From: an uncultured Alphaproteobacteria bacterium
GTDB lineage: Bacteria > Pseudomonadota > Alphaproteobacteria > GCA-2731375
Length of the DNA stretch: 64,000 nt
Assembly (NCBI GenBank): GCA_951812805.1
Contig: CATOSZ010000008.1
Coordinates: forward strand, 62,001-126,000
Reading direction: 5' to 3'
Shown: positions 23,132-32,279 of the stretch, piece after piece
Numbering within the stretch: the first letter of the stretch is position 1
Layout: every line of letters begins with the position of its first letter
Position numbers and translations under genes: made by a program
Notes under the pieces: model-generated
Told to the model about the DNA's origin: nothing
The model's input: only the letters and a program-made list of their open reading frames with translations
Databases searched by the model: none

Positions 23132-24190
23132 TCAGCGGATCGCTTCGGTGACCGCCTTGCCCATTTCCGCGGTGCCGGCCTGACCGCCGAGATCGCGGGT
23201 GCGGACGGCGCCGTCGGCCAGCACGTCGGCGATCGCCTGCTCGATGCCGGCGGCCGCCGCGCTTTCACCCATGTGTTCCAGCATCATGGCGCCGGTCCAG
23301 ATCTGGGCGACGGGATTGGCGATGCCCTGGCCCTCGATATCGGGGGCGGAGCCGTGCACCGGCTCGAACATCGAGGGCTGGTCGTTGTCGGGATTGATGT
23401 TGGCCGCGGGCGCTAGCCCCATGCCGCCGACCACCGCCGCGCCCAGGTCCGAAAGGATGTCGCCGAACAGGTTGGAGCCGACGACGACGTCGAACCAGTC
23501 GGGATGCTGGACGAAGTGGGCGGCCAGGATGTCGATGTGGAACTCGTCCGTCTCGATATCGGGATACTCGGCCGACATGGCGGCGAAACGCTCGTCCCAA
23601 TAGGGCATGGTGTGGACGATGCCGTTGGACTTGGTGGCCGACGTCACTTTGCCGCGCCGCGTCTTCGCCAGCTCGAAGGCATAACGCAGGATGCGGTCGA
23701 CGCCCTGGCGGGTGAAGATGCTCTCCTGCATCGCCATTTCCTGCTCGGTGCCGACATACATCCGCCCGCCGATCTCGGAATACTCACCCTCGTTGTTTTC
23801 CCGCACGACGTAGAAATCGATGTCGCCGGGGGCCCGGCCGGCGAGCGGCGTGGTCACGCCCGGCAGCAGCTTCAGCGGGCGGAGATTGACGTACTGACCG
23901 AACTCGCGGCGGATCGGGATCAACAGGCCCCAGAGCGAGACGTGATCGGCCACGCCCGGATAGCCGACGGCGCCGAGGAAGATCTGGTCGAACTTCGCCA
24001 GCGTCTCCAGCCCGTCCTCGGGCATCATGCGGCCGGTGTCGAGGTAGGTCTGGCAGGACCAGTCGAACTCGGTCCAGTCACACTCGAAGCCGTGGATCTT
24101 GCCCGCCGCCTCGATGGCGCGCATGGCCTCCGGCATCACTTCCTTGCCGATACCGTCGCCCGGGATCACCGCGATTTTGTACTTGGCCAT
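23132..24190 (-). CDS. Tartrate/D-malate dehydrogenase (decarboxylating), IMDH-like family
   Basis: 352 residues, normal length. It starts MAKYKIAVIPGDGIGKEVMP, a beta-decarboxylating dehydrogenase start. The substrate loop SLWGLLIPIRREFGQYVNLRP and VVRENNEGEYSEIGGR match tartrate/D-malate dehydrogenase (TtuC/DmlA) better than LeuB. Metal-binding aspartates are in GSNLFGDILSDLGA, and the NAD-binding string is EPVHGSAPDIEGQGIANP. It oxidises D-malate or tartrate with NAD+ and Mn2+/Mg2+. It converges on the preceding dioxygenase gene with 1 bp between stops. Confidence 0.93.
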   Translation of the reverse strand: MAKYKIAVIPGDGIGKEVMPEAMRAIEAAGKIHGFECDWTEFDWSCQTYLDTGRMMPEDGLETLAKFDQIFLGAVGYPGVADHVSLWGLLIPIRREFGQYVNLRPLKLLPGVTTPLAGRAPGDIDFYVVRENNEGEYSEIGGRMYVGTEQEMAMQESIFTRQGVDRILRYAFELAKTRRGKVTSATKSNGIVHTMPYWDERFAAMSAEYPDIETDEFHIDILAAHFVQHPDWFDVVVGSNLFGDILSDLGAAVVGGMGLAPAANINPDNDQPSMFEPVHGSAPDIEGQGIANPVAQIWTGAMMLEHMGESAAAAGIEQAIADVLADGAVRTRDLGGQAGTAEMGKAVTEAIR

Positions 24191-24199
24191 TGGTGTATC

Positions 24200-24853
24200 T
24201 CAACTCCTTGGATTGACGCGATAGACATGGACATGCACCGCCATCCGGTCGGCCGGATCGAGGGCGGGCATGACGATGAAGGCTCTGCTGGTCGCCGTTT
24301 TGGTCCAGACGCCGGCTGCGGCCAGCCGGGCCGCTTCGGCGCCGAAGCCGAGGTTGGCTTCGGCATGTTCGGAGGTCGCGAGAAAGACCAGGCCGCCCGG
24401 CCGGGTCACACGGGCGAGCTCCCCGTAGCTGCTTGCCGGCGCGTGACCTTGCGTGAAGACGCCGGACGCGGTCACGGCCGCGAAGCGTCCTTCGGCGAAG
24501 TCCAGCGTTTCGCCCAGTACCATGCGTCGGCATTCCGCATAGGCGCCTTTGGCCCGGGCGACGTCGAGCATGCCCTCGGACAGATCGATGGCGACGAGCG
24601 GTCCGTAATCGAGGGCCGCCAGAACCTCGCCGATGATCCCGGTGCCGGCGCCGACGTCGAGGATCTCGCCCGCGTCCGCGGCCAGGTGGCGCGCCACCAT
24701 GCCGGCCATCATCGCCGGGTTGAGATAGCCGGTCTGGCCGACGTCCGCGTCGTAGTTCTGCGCCCATTCGTCATAGGCCGCCTCCAGCACGGCGGCGTCG
24801 CCCGCACCATAGACGCGGTTGAGCCAGGACTTGTAACGCGGCGCGTCGGGCAT
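24200..24853 (-). CDS. Class I SAM-dependent methyltransferase
   Basis: 217 residues. Motif I is EILDVGAGTGIIGEVLAAL, post-motif I is LVAIDLSEGMLDVARAKG, and motif IV region is FAAVTASGVFTQGHAP. The N-terminal stretch RYKSWLNRVYGAGDAAVLEAAYDEWAQNYDADV is typical of a methyltransferase subgroup annotated with Williams-Beuren syndrome protein 27 homologues. It lies 9 bp upstream of the tartrate dehydrogenase gene on the same strand and could share a transcript with it. Acceptor unknown. Confidence 0.85.
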   Translation of the reverse strand: MPDAPRYKSWLNRVYGAGDAAVLEAAYDEWAQNYDADVGQTGYLNPAMMAGMVARHLAADAGEILDVGAGTGIIGEVLAALDYGPLVAIDLSEGMLDVARAKGAYAECRRMVLGETLDFAEGRFAAVTASGVFTQGHAPASSYGELARVTRPGGLVFLATSEHAEANLGFGAEAARLAAAGVWTKTATSRAFIVMPALDPADRMAVHVHVYRVNPRS

Positions 24854-25013
24854 CGGTGGAGGATCCTGAAAAGCGGGATTTCGCCCATTCTAGCAGGCTC
24901 GGGGGAGGGCGGCCATCCACGCGGGCGCGCGATCGTGCTTCACTTTGTCTTCTGGACCGGACCGGCGGGCGGCACTACATTCCTTGCAGACATCCAAACG
25001 AGGGAAGCTCACC

Positions 25014-25454
25014 ATGCAAGTCCACGGTCTCGGTCATGTCGTGCTGAAAGTCAGGAGCCTGGAGCGCTCCGTCCCCTTCTACGAGCGGGTGCTCGGGCTG
25101 AAGCAGGTCGGTGGGTTTCCCGACCGCATGACCTTCTTTTCCATCGAGGACAACCATCACGACCTCGCCCTGCTGCAGGTGGGCGAGGCGGCGGCCGACG
25201 CGCCGGACGATGCGCCGGGCCTGGCCCATGTCGCCTTCAAGATCGGCGACGACCTCGACGCCTTGCGCGAAGCGAAGGCCCATCTCGAAGCCTGCGGCGT
25301 CGAGATCGTGCGCACGGCGGAGCATATCGTCTCAAAGTCGATCTATTTCGCGGATCCGGACGGTAACCAGCTCGAGGTCTTCGTCGACGCCGATCCCAAG
25401 GTCTGGCACGAGAACCCCGGCCTGGTCGCCACCCGCGAGCCGCTGACGCTCTGA
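25014..25454 (+). CDS. VOC-family (glyoxalase/dioxygenase fold) metalloprotein
   Basis: 146 residues from the ATG after GAGGGAAGCTCACC. Two beta-alpha-beta-beta-beta modules are visible: GLGHVVLKVRSLERSVPFYE and GLAHVAFKIGDDLDALREAK. Likely metal ligands are the His in each GxxHV strand and the Glu in NQLEVFVDAD. The C-terminal SIYFADPDGNQLEVFVD resembles extradiol dioxygenase-like members. The reaction cannot be named. The gene precedes the M32 peptidase by 23 bp on the same strand. Confidence 0.85.
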   Translation: MQVHGLGHVVLKVRSLERSVPFYERVLGLKQVGGFPDRMTFFSIEDNHHDLALLQVGEAAADAPDDAPGLAHVAFKIGDDLDALREAKAHLEACGVEIVRTAEHIVSKSIYFADPDGNQLEVFVDADPKVWHENPGLVATREPLTL

Positions 25455-25477
25455 ACGCCGCGCGCCGGACCGGATCC

Positions 25478-26968
25478 ATGTCGCCCGCTTACGCGCGGTT
25501 GGAGGCGCGCTTCCGCGAGGCCGCGCTGCTGGGCGAGGCCAGCGCCATTCTCGGCTGGGACCACGCCACCATGATGCCCGCAGGCGCGGCCGAAGGGCGG
25601 GCGGAACAGCTCGTCTATTTGGGCCGCCTGCGGCAGGAAAAGCTCAGCGCCGACGAGGTGGGCGAGGACCTGGCGGCGGCCGAGGCGGCGGCGGGGGGCC
25701 TGGACGATTGGCAGCGCGCCAACCTGGCCGAGATGGCACGCGGTTACCGGCTCCAGCGCGCCGTGCCGGCGGACCTGAACGAGGCGATCACCCGGGCGAC
25801 CTCGGCCTCGGAGATGTGCTGGCGGCAGGCCCGCGCGGCGAACGATTTCGCCGCCCAGCGCCCGCATCTCGAAACCGTCATCGCCCTGGTGCGCGAACTC
25901 TCGGTGATCCGGGGCGAGGTGCTGGGCCTGGATCCTTACGACGCCCAGCTCGATTGTCACGAACGCGGCCTTCGCCTGGAGACGGTGACGGCGATCTTCG
26001 ACGAGCTCGAGGGCTTTCTGCCCGACCTGGTCGACCGGGCGCTCGACCGGCAGGCCGCCGGGGCGCCGGCCCTACGGCTCGAGGGCCGCTTCCCGCGGGC
26101 GGCGCAGAAGGCGCTCGGCGAGAAACTCATGGCGGTGCTGGGCTTCGACTTCACCCATGGCCGGCTGGACGAGAGCCACCACCCCTTCACCGGCGGCGTG
26201 CGCGACGACAGCCGCATCACCACCCGCTACGACGAGGCCGACCCCTGGCCGAGTGTCATGGCGGTGCTGCACGAGACCGGCCATGCCCTCTATGGCCAGG
26301 GCCTGCCGCCGGCCTGGCGCTACCAGCCGGTGGGCGGTTCCCTCGGCATGGTGATCCACGAGAGCCAGTCGCTGATCGTCGAGATGCAGGCCTGCCGTTC
26401 GGCTGAGTTCCTGCGCTTCGTCGCGCCCGAAGTGCGGGCGGCCTTCGGCGTCGACGGGCCGGCCTGGACGGCGGAGAACCTCGGCCGGCATGCCCACGCG
26501 GTCGCCCGCTCGCCGATCCGGGTCGAGGCGGACGAGGTCACCTATCCGCTGCATGTCATCCTGCGCCAGCGGCTGGAGGTAGCACTGCTGGCGGGCGACC
26601 TCGCCGTCGGCGACCTGCCGGGGGCCTGGAACGATTTGCATGCCGCGTTGATCGGTATTCGCCCGCCGAACGACGCCGATGGCTGCCTGCAGGACGTGCA
26701 CTGGATGGGCGGGGGGTTCGGCTACTTCCCGACCTATACGCTCGGCGCCATCGCCGCGGCGCAGCTGTTCGAGGCCGCAATGGCGCTGCGCGACGTCAGA
26801 GCGCCGCTTGGCCAGGGGGATTTCCGCCCGTTGCTCGGTTGGCTGCGCGAGAACGTGCATGGCCTGGGCCGAGGGGCCGGCGACGCGGAGACGGTGCTGA
26901 TCCGTGCCAGCGGACGCAGCTACGATGTCGATTGCTTCCGCCGCCACCTCGAGGCCCGCTACGGGTGA
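25478..26968 (+). CDS. Metallocarboxypeptidase Taq family (M32)
   Basis: 496 residues, the standard length. The zinc site is HETGH at 265-269 (VLHETGHALYGQGLP), with the third ligand Glu in VIHESQSLIVEMQ. Other family strings are ILGWDHATMMPAGAAEGRAE near the N-terminus, RDDSRITTRYDEADP, and the C-terminal WMGGGFGYFPTYTLGA. It removes C-terminal residues from peptides in the cytoplasm, with broad specificity except for proline. Confidence 0.96.
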   Translation: MSPAYARLEARFREAALLGEASAILGWDHATMMPAGAAEGRAEQLVYLGRLRQEKLSADEVGEDLAAAEAAAGGLDDWQRANLAEMARGYRLQRAVPADLNEAITRATSASEMCWRQARAANDFAAQRPHLETVIALVRELSVIRGEVLGLDPYDAQLDCHERGLRLETVTAIFDELEGFLPDLVDRALDRQAAGAPALRLEGRFPRAAQKALGEKLMAVLGFDFTHGRLDESHHPFTGGVRDDSRITTRYDEADPWPSVMAVLHETGHALYGQGLPPAWRYQPVGGSLGMVIHESQSLIVEMQACRSAEFLRFVAPEVRAAFGVDGPAWTAENLGRHAHAVARSPIRVEADEVTYPLHVILRQRLEVALLAGDLAVGDLPGAWNDLHAALIGIRPPNDADGCLQDVHWMGGGFGYFPTYTLGAIAAAQLFEAAMALRDVRAPLGQGDFRPLLGWLRENVHGLGRGAGDAETVLIRASGRSYDVDCFRRHLEARYG

Positions 26969-26977
26969 GCGGCGCCT

Positions 26978-27586
26978 TCAGTCTTCGCGGGTCGGACGGG
27001 ACCAGGGGTCGGTGTTGAGGATGGCGAACAGTAGGTGATCGCGCCAGGCACCGTCGATCTTCAGGTATTGCCGGGCCAGGCCTTCCTCGGAAAAGCCGAC
27101 GCGGCGCAGCACGCCCTTCGAGCGTTCGTTGTGCGGCAGGCAGGCGGCTTCCAATCGGTGCAGGCCGAGGTCCTGGAAGACGAAGGGCAGCAAGGCGCGG
27201 ACCGCATCGATCATGTGCCCCTGGCCGGCGTGCCGCTTGCCCATCCAGTAGCCGAGCGCACAGGTCTGGGTGACGCCGCGCCTGACGTTCGACAAGGTCA
27301 GACCGCCGAGGAGCGAGGAATCCTCGCGACGGAAGGCGAAGAAGGCATAGCCCAGCCCTTCGCGTGCATCCCGGCCGTAGCGGCGCAAGCGCCGGCGATA
27401 GGCGTTGCGGGTCAACTCGTCCGCCGCCCAGGTCGGCTCCCACGGTGTGAGGAACTCACGGCTCTCGGCCCGGAGCTGCGCCCAATCGGCCCAGTCGACC
27501 GGTTGCGGTGCGCGCAGATCGACCTTCACACCGCGCAGCACATGCGCGCCACTGCCCCAGGGGGGATTGCGCAAAAAGGTCGACAC
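26978..27586 (-). CDS. GNAT N-acetyltransferase, RimJ/RimL type
   Basis: 202 residues starting at GTG. It shows the RimJ-like layout: VKVDLRAPQPVDWADWAQLR, then LGYWMGKRHAGQGHMIDAVR, where the acetyl-CoA pyrophosphate loop QGHMID replaces the usual Q/RxxGxG/A, and LHRLEAACLPHNERSKGVLRRVGF. Alphaproteobacterial relatives are annotated as ribosomal protein S5 alanine acetyltransferases; that target is inference. It converges on the M32 peptidase gene. A 24-bp perfect inverted repeat lies just upstream of its start. Confidence 0.87.
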   Translation of the reverse strand: MSTFLRNPPWGSGAHVLRGVKVDLRAPQPVDWADWAQLRAESREFLTPWEPTWAADELTRNAYRRRLRRYGRDAREGLGYAFFAFRREDSSLLGGLTLSNVRRGVTQTCALGYWMGKRHAGQGHMIDAVRALLPFVFQDLGLHRLEAACLPHNERSKGVLRRVGFSEEGLARQYLKIDGAWRDHLLFAILNTDPWSRPTRED

Positions 27587-27631
27587 GGTTCGCCGCTCCC
27601 TCTTTCGATCGGGCCATCATTGATGATGGCT

Positions 27632-27727
27632 GCCTGGCCGGCCCGCTCCCCCGTCGAAACCACCCCCCAGGGCACCCCAAGGGTACACTCCACGGGTGGT
27701 TGGGACGGGGGAGCGGGCCGGCCAGGC
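27632..27727. repeat. Perfect 24-bp inverted repeat with extended imperfect stem
   Basis: Arms at 27632-27655 and 27704-27727 are exact reverse complements (start GCCTGGCCGG, end GGGGGAGC...). Two mismatches later a further 7-bp pairing (AACCACC/GGTGGTT) lengthens the stem inward to about 33 bp. The loop is about 39 nt. It sits between the stop of the M16 peptidase gene (27741) and the start of the GNAT gene (27586), both on the minus strand. It may be a transcription terminator without a U-tract, an mRNA-stabilising stem, or a small non-autonomous element. Confidence 0.7.
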
Positions 27728-27740
27728 TCTCTACGTCACT

Positions 27741-29000
27741 TCACGCCGCCAAGCTTGCCCGGATCTCGTCGTAGCTGGCAAGACCGTCGATCGGACCGAG
27801 GGCGGCGATCGCCGGCGTGCCGCCCGCGAGCCGGCGGGCGACCCGGCGTACCGCCTCGACGTCGACCGCTTCGACCTTGGCGACCAACTCCTCGACCGGC
27901 AGGGGGCGGCCGTGGATCAGCATCTGCCGGGCGAGCTGTTCGGCCCGCGCGCCGGAGCTTTCGAGCGACATCAGGATGCCGGCCTTCAACTGCGCCCGGG
28001 CGCGGGCGACCTCGCGCTCCTCCGCGTCGTGGCCGAGGCGGGCGATCTCTGTGCAGAGCACCGGCACCAGTTCCGACACTTCCTCGGGCCCGGTGCCCGC
28101 ATAGACACCGAACAGGCCGTCGTCGACGAAGGAGCTGGCGAAGGCGAAGACCGAATAGCAAAGCCCGCGTTCCTCGCGCACCTCCTGGAAGAGGCGGCTG
28201 GACATGCCGCCGCCGAGCACGGTCGCGGCGACCTGGTAGGCATAGAAGTCTTCGTCTTCGTAGGTCAGGCCGGGCAGCGCCATGGTGAAATGCACCTGCT
28301 CCAGCTCGCGATCTTCGCGGTACTCGCCACCGGCGAAGCGGGCCGGCGACATCGCCGGGTTGCCGCCGCGCTGCAGGCCGGAAAGATGGGTTTCGGCGAG
28401 GGCGACGATCTCGTCGTGACGCACGCCGCCGGCGGCGACCAGCACCATGCGCGGCCCGTGATAGTTGCTCGCCATGAAGCGCGAGAGGTTCTCGCGCGGC
28501 ATCGCCTGGATTCCCGCCGTCGTGCCGAGGATCGGCCGGCCGACCGCCTGGCCGGGAAAGGCCGTCTCCTGGAGATGGTCGAAGACGATGTCGTCCGGCG
28601 TGTCGAAGGCCTGGCCGATCTCCTGGATCACCACCTGGCGTTCACGCTCCAGCTCCTTCGGATCGAAGACCGAGTGCTGGAGAATATCGGCCAGGATGTC
28701 GACGGCGAGCGGGACGTCCTCCTTCAACAGGCGGGCGTAATAGGCCGTATGCTCGCGCCCGGTATAGGCGTTCAGGTGGCCGCCGACCGCCTCGATCTCC
28801 TCGGCGATGGCCTTGGCGCCGCGCCGTTTCGTGCCTTTGAAGGCCATGTGCTCGAGCAGGTGGGCGATGCCGTGCATCTCCTCGCTCTCGTGGCGGGCGC
28901 CGGCGTCGACCCAGAGGCCGACCGAGGCGCTTTGCAGGTGGCCCATGGCGTCGGTGATGACGCGGAGGCCGTTGTCGAGGGTGGTGATTTCGACGGTCAC
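27741..29000 (-). CDS. M16-family zinc peptidase (processing-peptidase type)
   Basis: 419 residues starting at a GTG (MTVEITTLDNGLRVITDAMG) whose first bases overlap the thrC stop (GTGA). The inverted zinc motif HLLEH is at residues 47-51 (HGIAHLLEHMAFKGTKRR); the third ligand Glu should lie some 75 residues on, in QHSVFDPKELERERQVVIQEI. The C-terminal half has the inactive M16 domain with SRLFQEVREERGLCYSV. Relatives resemble the mitochondrial processing peptidase beta subunit. The thrC-M16-GNAT order, with this overlap, is familiar from many alphaproteobacteria. Confidence 0.95.
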   Translation of the reverse strand: MTVEITTLDNGLRVITDAMGHLQSASVGLWVDAGARHESEEMHGIAHLLEHMAFKGTKRRGAKAIAEEIEAVGGHLNAYTGREHTAYYARLLKEDVPLAVDILADILQHSVFDPKELERERQVVIQEIGQAFDTPDDIVFDHLQETAFPGQAVGRPILGTTAGIQAMPRENLSRFMASNYHGPRMVLVAAGGVRHDEIVALAETHLSGLQRGGNPAMSPARFAGGEYREDRELEQVHFTMALPGLTYEDEDFYAYQVAATVLGGGMSSRLFQEVREERGLCYSVFAFASSFVDDGLFGVYAGTGPEEVSELVPVLCTEIARLGHDAEEREVARARAQLKAGILMSLESSGARAEQLARQMLIHGRPLPVEELVAKVEAVDVEAVRRVARRLAGGTPAIAALGPIDGLASYDEIRASLAA

Positions 29001-30418
29001 GGTGCGGAGGTCTCCTCGGCGAGGGTGTTGGGGCGGCCGATCCGCGCCAGGATATGGGCGCGCACGGCGTCGAGATCGTTGTCGAGCACATCGCAATGCT
29101 CGGCCCGGCGGGCGAGATCGGCGAGGCGCGGCGGCAGGGCCGGCCGCTCACCGGTTGCCGCCTCGACCGCGTCGGCGAACTTGGCCGGATGCGCGGTGGC
29201 GAGCGTCACCATGACCTCGCCCGGCTCCGCCAGCTTCGCCGCCGCCTCGAGGCCGACGGCGGTGTGGGGATCGACGGTGATGCCATGCGCGCGCCGGGCG
29301 CGGGCCATGGCCTCGGCCGTCTCCGCCTCGCTCACGGCGTGGCTGGTGAACTCGGCGCGGGCGCGGGCGATGACCGCAGGCGAAACCTTGAAGCCGCCCT
29401 TCGTCTTCATGTCGCCGATCAGGCCGGCGACCGCGTCGCCGTCGCGGTCCAGCAGGTCGAACAGCAACCGCTCGAAGTTGGAGGAGACCTGGATGTCCAT
29501 CGACGGGCTCTGGGTCGCGTGAACCTCGCCCAACTCATAGGCGCCAGTCTGCAGAAAGCGGTGCAGGATATCGTTGCGGTTGGTGGCGACGAGCAGGCGG
29601 CCGATCGGCAGGCCCATGCGCTTGGCGACATAGCCCGCGAAGACGTTGCCGAAGTTGCCGGACGGCACGCAGAAGCTGACCGGCCGGTCCGGCCCGCCGA
29701 GTGCCAGGGCGGCCTGGGCGTAGTAGACCACCTGCGCCAGCACCCGGACCCAGTTGATCGAGTTCACGGCCGAGAGGCGGGCGCGGCGGCGGAAGTCCTC
29801 GTCCGCGAACAGCTCCTTCAGCAGGGCCTGGCAGTCGTCGAAGGTGCCGCGCACGGCGATGTTGTGCACGTTGGCGGCGTCCACCGTCGTCATCTGCAGG
29901 CGTTGGATCTCGGAAACCCGGCCTTCGGGGTGCAGGATGAAGATCTCCACCGCGCCGCGGTCCCGGCAGGCCTCGATCGCCGCCGAGCCGGTATCGCCCG
30001 AGGTCGCGCCGACGATGGTCACCCGTTCGCCCCGGGCCTCGAGGACGTCGTCGAACAGCGGTCCGATCAGCTGCAAAGCCACGTCCTTGAAGGCCAGCGT
30101 GGGCCCGTGAAACAGCTCCATCAGCCAGGCGCCGGGGCCGAGCTGGCGCAACGGTGCCACCTGGTCGTGGGCGAAGCCGGCGGACGCTATATCGATCAGG
30201 CGGCCGAACCGTTCCGCATCGAAATCGCCGATGAACGGCCGGGTGACGGCGCGCGCCACCTCCCGGTAGTCGCGGGCGACGAGGGCGCGTTGTTCATCCC
30301 CCGACAATGTCGGCCAGGCCTCGGGCACATAGAGGCCGCCGTCGCTCGCCAGGCCGGCGAGCAGGACAGCTTCGAAGTCGAGAACGGGCGCGTGGCCGCG
30401 TGTCGAAACGTAATTCAC
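28997..30418 (-). CDS. thrC: Threonine synthase
   Basis: 473 residues, starting at GTG with MNYVSTRGHAPVLDFEAVLL. The PLP lysine is Lys111 in FHGPTLAFKDVALQL. Typical strings are ATSGDTGSAAIEA, YVPEAWPTL and FCVPSGNFGNVFAGYVAKRMGL split around residues 235-255. It converts O-phosphohomoserine to threonine. The first gene of a thrC-M16 peptidase operon joined by a 4-bp overlap. The 5' side faces the tmpA-like gene across about 200 bp. Confidence 0.97.
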   Translation of the reverse strand: MNYVSTRGHAPVLDFEAVLLAGLASDGGLYVPEAWPTLSGDEQRALVARDYREVARAVTRPFIGDFDAERFGRLIDIASAGFAHDQVAPLRQLGPGAWLMELFHGPTLAFKDVALQLIGPLFDDVLEARGERVTIVGATSGDTGSAAIEACRDRGAVEIFILHPEGRVSEIQRLQMTTVDAANVHNIAVRGTFDDCQALLKELFADEDFRRRARLSAVNSINWVRVLAQVVYYAQAALALGGPDRPVSFCVPSGNFGNVFAGYVAKRMGLPIGRLLVATNRNDILHRFLQTGAYELGEVHATQSPSMDIQVSSNFERLLFDLLDRDGDAVAGLIGDMKTKGGFKVSPAVIARARAEFTSHAVSEAETAEAMARARRAHGITVDPHTAVGLEAAAKLAEPGEVMVTLATAHPAKFADAVEAATGERPALPPRLADLARRAEHCDVLDNDLDAVRAHILARIGRPNTLAEETSAP

Positions 30419-30620
30419 GTCGCTTGCATCCGAAGGGGGCTCCGGCCCCGGGCAGGGTCAACCTAGTCAAGTGCGAGCGGGCCGGCAAGCGAAGCGTTCG
30501 CGTCGTCGTCGTGACGTCGATGGCGACGCGACGACATGGCCGTGTCGTTGTTTTCTCGTAAGATTCCGTTGATTCGGGCCCGGAATTCCAGGCACCGGTT
30601 TGAAAGGGAGAGACGGCGTG

Positions 30621-31718
30621 ATGGTTCGCCCGACACTCGGTTTCGATGCGACGTCCCTGCGATTGGCCTACGGTGATGGCGTCCGGCTGAGCCTGGACGC
30701 CGAATGGCTCCGCGATGCGATCGGCGACGGGGTCGCGGCGGGGGAGGCGCAGCGGCATTTCGATCCCGCCGGGCTTCCGGCGCCCGCGGAAATCACCCGT
30801 GCCGTCTTCGCCGACGACGAGACCCTTCTCGTGACGTTCGCGGCCGAGGCCGGCGAATGCCGCGTGCCGCTCGCCTGGTTGCGTCGACGCCTCGGCGCCT
30901 CCCCCGGCAGGGCGCCGCGGCGACTGTGGGATGCGGGCCTGCAGGAGGCGCTGCCCTGGCACGAGCTGGCGGCGGTGCGGGCCGATGCGGCGGCATGCCG
31001 GGCCTGGCTCGGCGCGGTGGCCGAACTGGGGTTCGCGCTGCTTTCGGGCGTCGGACGCGAGGTGGATACGGTGACCGAGGTTGCTTGCCTGTTCGGCCAT
31101 GTGCGGCGGACCAACTACGGGCAAAGCTTCGACGTGGTGAGCGAGGCGGCACCGAACAATCTCGCCAACAGCGCCCTCTCGCTTTCGTTGCACACCGACA
31201 ACCCCTACCGCGAGCCGGTGCCGGGCCTGCAGCTGCTGCACTGTCTGGAGGCGAGCGCAGAGGGGGGCGATACCCTTCTCAGCGACGGCTTCAACGCCGC
31301 GGAACGACTGCGCCTGGAGCATCCCGCGGATTTCGAGCGGCTGAGCCGGACCGACGTCGCCTATCGTTACGTGGCGCCGGGCGTCGATCTCCGGGCCAGG
31401 CGGCCGATGATCCGGTGCGACGGCGCCGGGCGGGTCGTCGCGGTGGCGCACAACAGCCGCTCACGCGCCCCGCTCGACCCTTCCGAGGACGAGACGGCCG
31501 GCTTCTATACCGCCTATCGTCGCTTTGTGCGCCTGCTGCATGCCGAGGGCGCGCTGGTGCGCCTGCGGCTGGCGCCGGGCGAGCTGGTGATCATGGACAA
31601 CGAGCGGGTGCTGCACGGCCGCGGCGCCTTTGCCGGCGGCCGGCGCCGGTTGCAGGGCTGCTACGCGGACAAGGACGCGCTGGAAAGCCGCCTGCGGGTG
31701 CTGGAGGACGCGGCATGA
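30621..31718 (+). CDS. Fe(II)/2-oxoglutarate oxygenase of the gamma-butyrobetaine dioxygenase group, TmpA-like
   Basis: 365 residues from the ATG after GGGAGAGACGGCGTG. An N-terminal domain of the gamma-butyrobetaine hydroxylase kind (LRLAYGDGVRLSLDAEWLRD) precedes a TauD-type domain. The iron ligands are His191 and Asp193 in SLSLHTDNPYREPVPG and His332 in ERVLHGRGAF. The stop overlaps the start of an HD-domain oxygenase gene. This exact pairing is known for TmpA/TmpB: TmpA hydroxylates 2-(trimethylammonio)ethylphosphonate at C1. The pairing, not the sequence alone, drives this call; a true carnitine-type hydroxylase remains possible. Confidence 0.75.
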   Translation: MVRPTLGFDATSLRLAYGDGVRLSLDAEWLRDAIGDGVAAGEAQRHFDPAGLPAPAEITRAVFADDETLLVTFAAEAGECRVPLAWLRRRLGASPGRAPRRLWDAGLQEALPWHELAAVRADAAACRAWLGAVAELGFALLSGVGREVDTVTEVACLFGHVRRTNYGQSFDVVSEAAPNNLANSALSLSLHTDNPYREPVPGLQLLHCLEASAEGGDTLLSDGFNAAERLRLEHPADFERLSRTDVAYRYVAPGVDLRARRPMIRCDGAGRVVAVAHNSRSRAPLDPSEDETAGFYTAYRRFVRLLHAEGALVRLRLAPGELVIMDNERVLHGRGAFAGGRRRLQGCYADKDALESRLRVLEDAA

Positions 31719-32257
31719 CCGACCCTGTGCACGGCGTCGATATCGAGGCGCTGTACGACGGTCCCTTGGGCCGGGCGACCTATGGCGAGGGGGTGAGCCT
31801 GGCCCAACACAGCCTGCAATGCGCTGCGCTCGCGCAGGCGGCGGGCGCCGACGAGACGCTGGTCCTGGCCGCCCTGTTGCACGATGTCGGGCATTTAGTC
31901 GCCGAGTGGGACGATGCGCTCGGCCGGCTCGGCCACGATGGCGTGGGTGGCGAGTTCCTCACCCGGCGCTATGGCGCCACGGTCGGCGCCCTCGTCGGCC
32001 TGCATGTCCGGGCCAAACGCTATCTCTGTTCCGTCGATCCCGATTATTACGACAAGCTTTCCGCCGCCTCGGTACACACGCTGGCCCGCCAGGGCGGCGC
32101 TATGGGACCGGACGAGATCGCGGCCTTCGAGGCGGAGCCGCATCACGCCGATGCCCTCCGGCTCCGGCGCTGGGACGACCTCGGCAAGGTGCCCGGGCGC
32201 AAGACGCCCGGTTTCGCCGATTTTCGCGGCTTGCTGGCGCGCCGGATCGTGCTCTAG
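31715..32257 (+). CDS. HD-domain mixed-valent diiron oxygenase, PhnZ/TmpB-like
   Basis: 180 residues; ATGA overlap with the upstream oxygenase. The HD signature is His32 (VSLAQHSLQCA), His56-Asp57 and His60 in ALLHDVGHLV, with further His in LVGLHVRAKRYL. The Tyr23/Glu25 loop (ATYGEGVS) resembles the YxGE gate of PhnZ, although the Tyr is one residue closer. LHVRAKRYLC and the following DPDYYDKLSAAS also fit the PhnZ/TmpB set. In TmpB the enzyme cleaves the C-P bond of the hydroxylated phosphonate to phosphate and a carboxylate (glycine betaine). The substrate is inferred from the gene pair. Confidence 0.75.
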   Translation: MTDPVHGVDIEALYDGPLGRATYGEGVSLAQHSLQCAALAQAAGADETLVLAALLHDVGHLVAEWDDALGRLGHDGVGGEFLTRRYGATVGALVGLHVRAKRYLCSVDPDYYDKLSAASVHTLARQGGAMGPDEIAAFEAEPHHADALRLRRWDDLGKVPGRKTPGFADFRGLLARRIVL

Positions 32258-32279
32258 GGTCGCCGCCGGAGGAACGGCG

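Noticed and set aside
30480..30540. GTCGTCG/CGACGAC near-palindrome upstream of thrC and the TmpA-like gene
   Set aside because: Only 7 bp pair and the region is a run of CGTCG-type repeats expected from base composition; too weak to call an operator.
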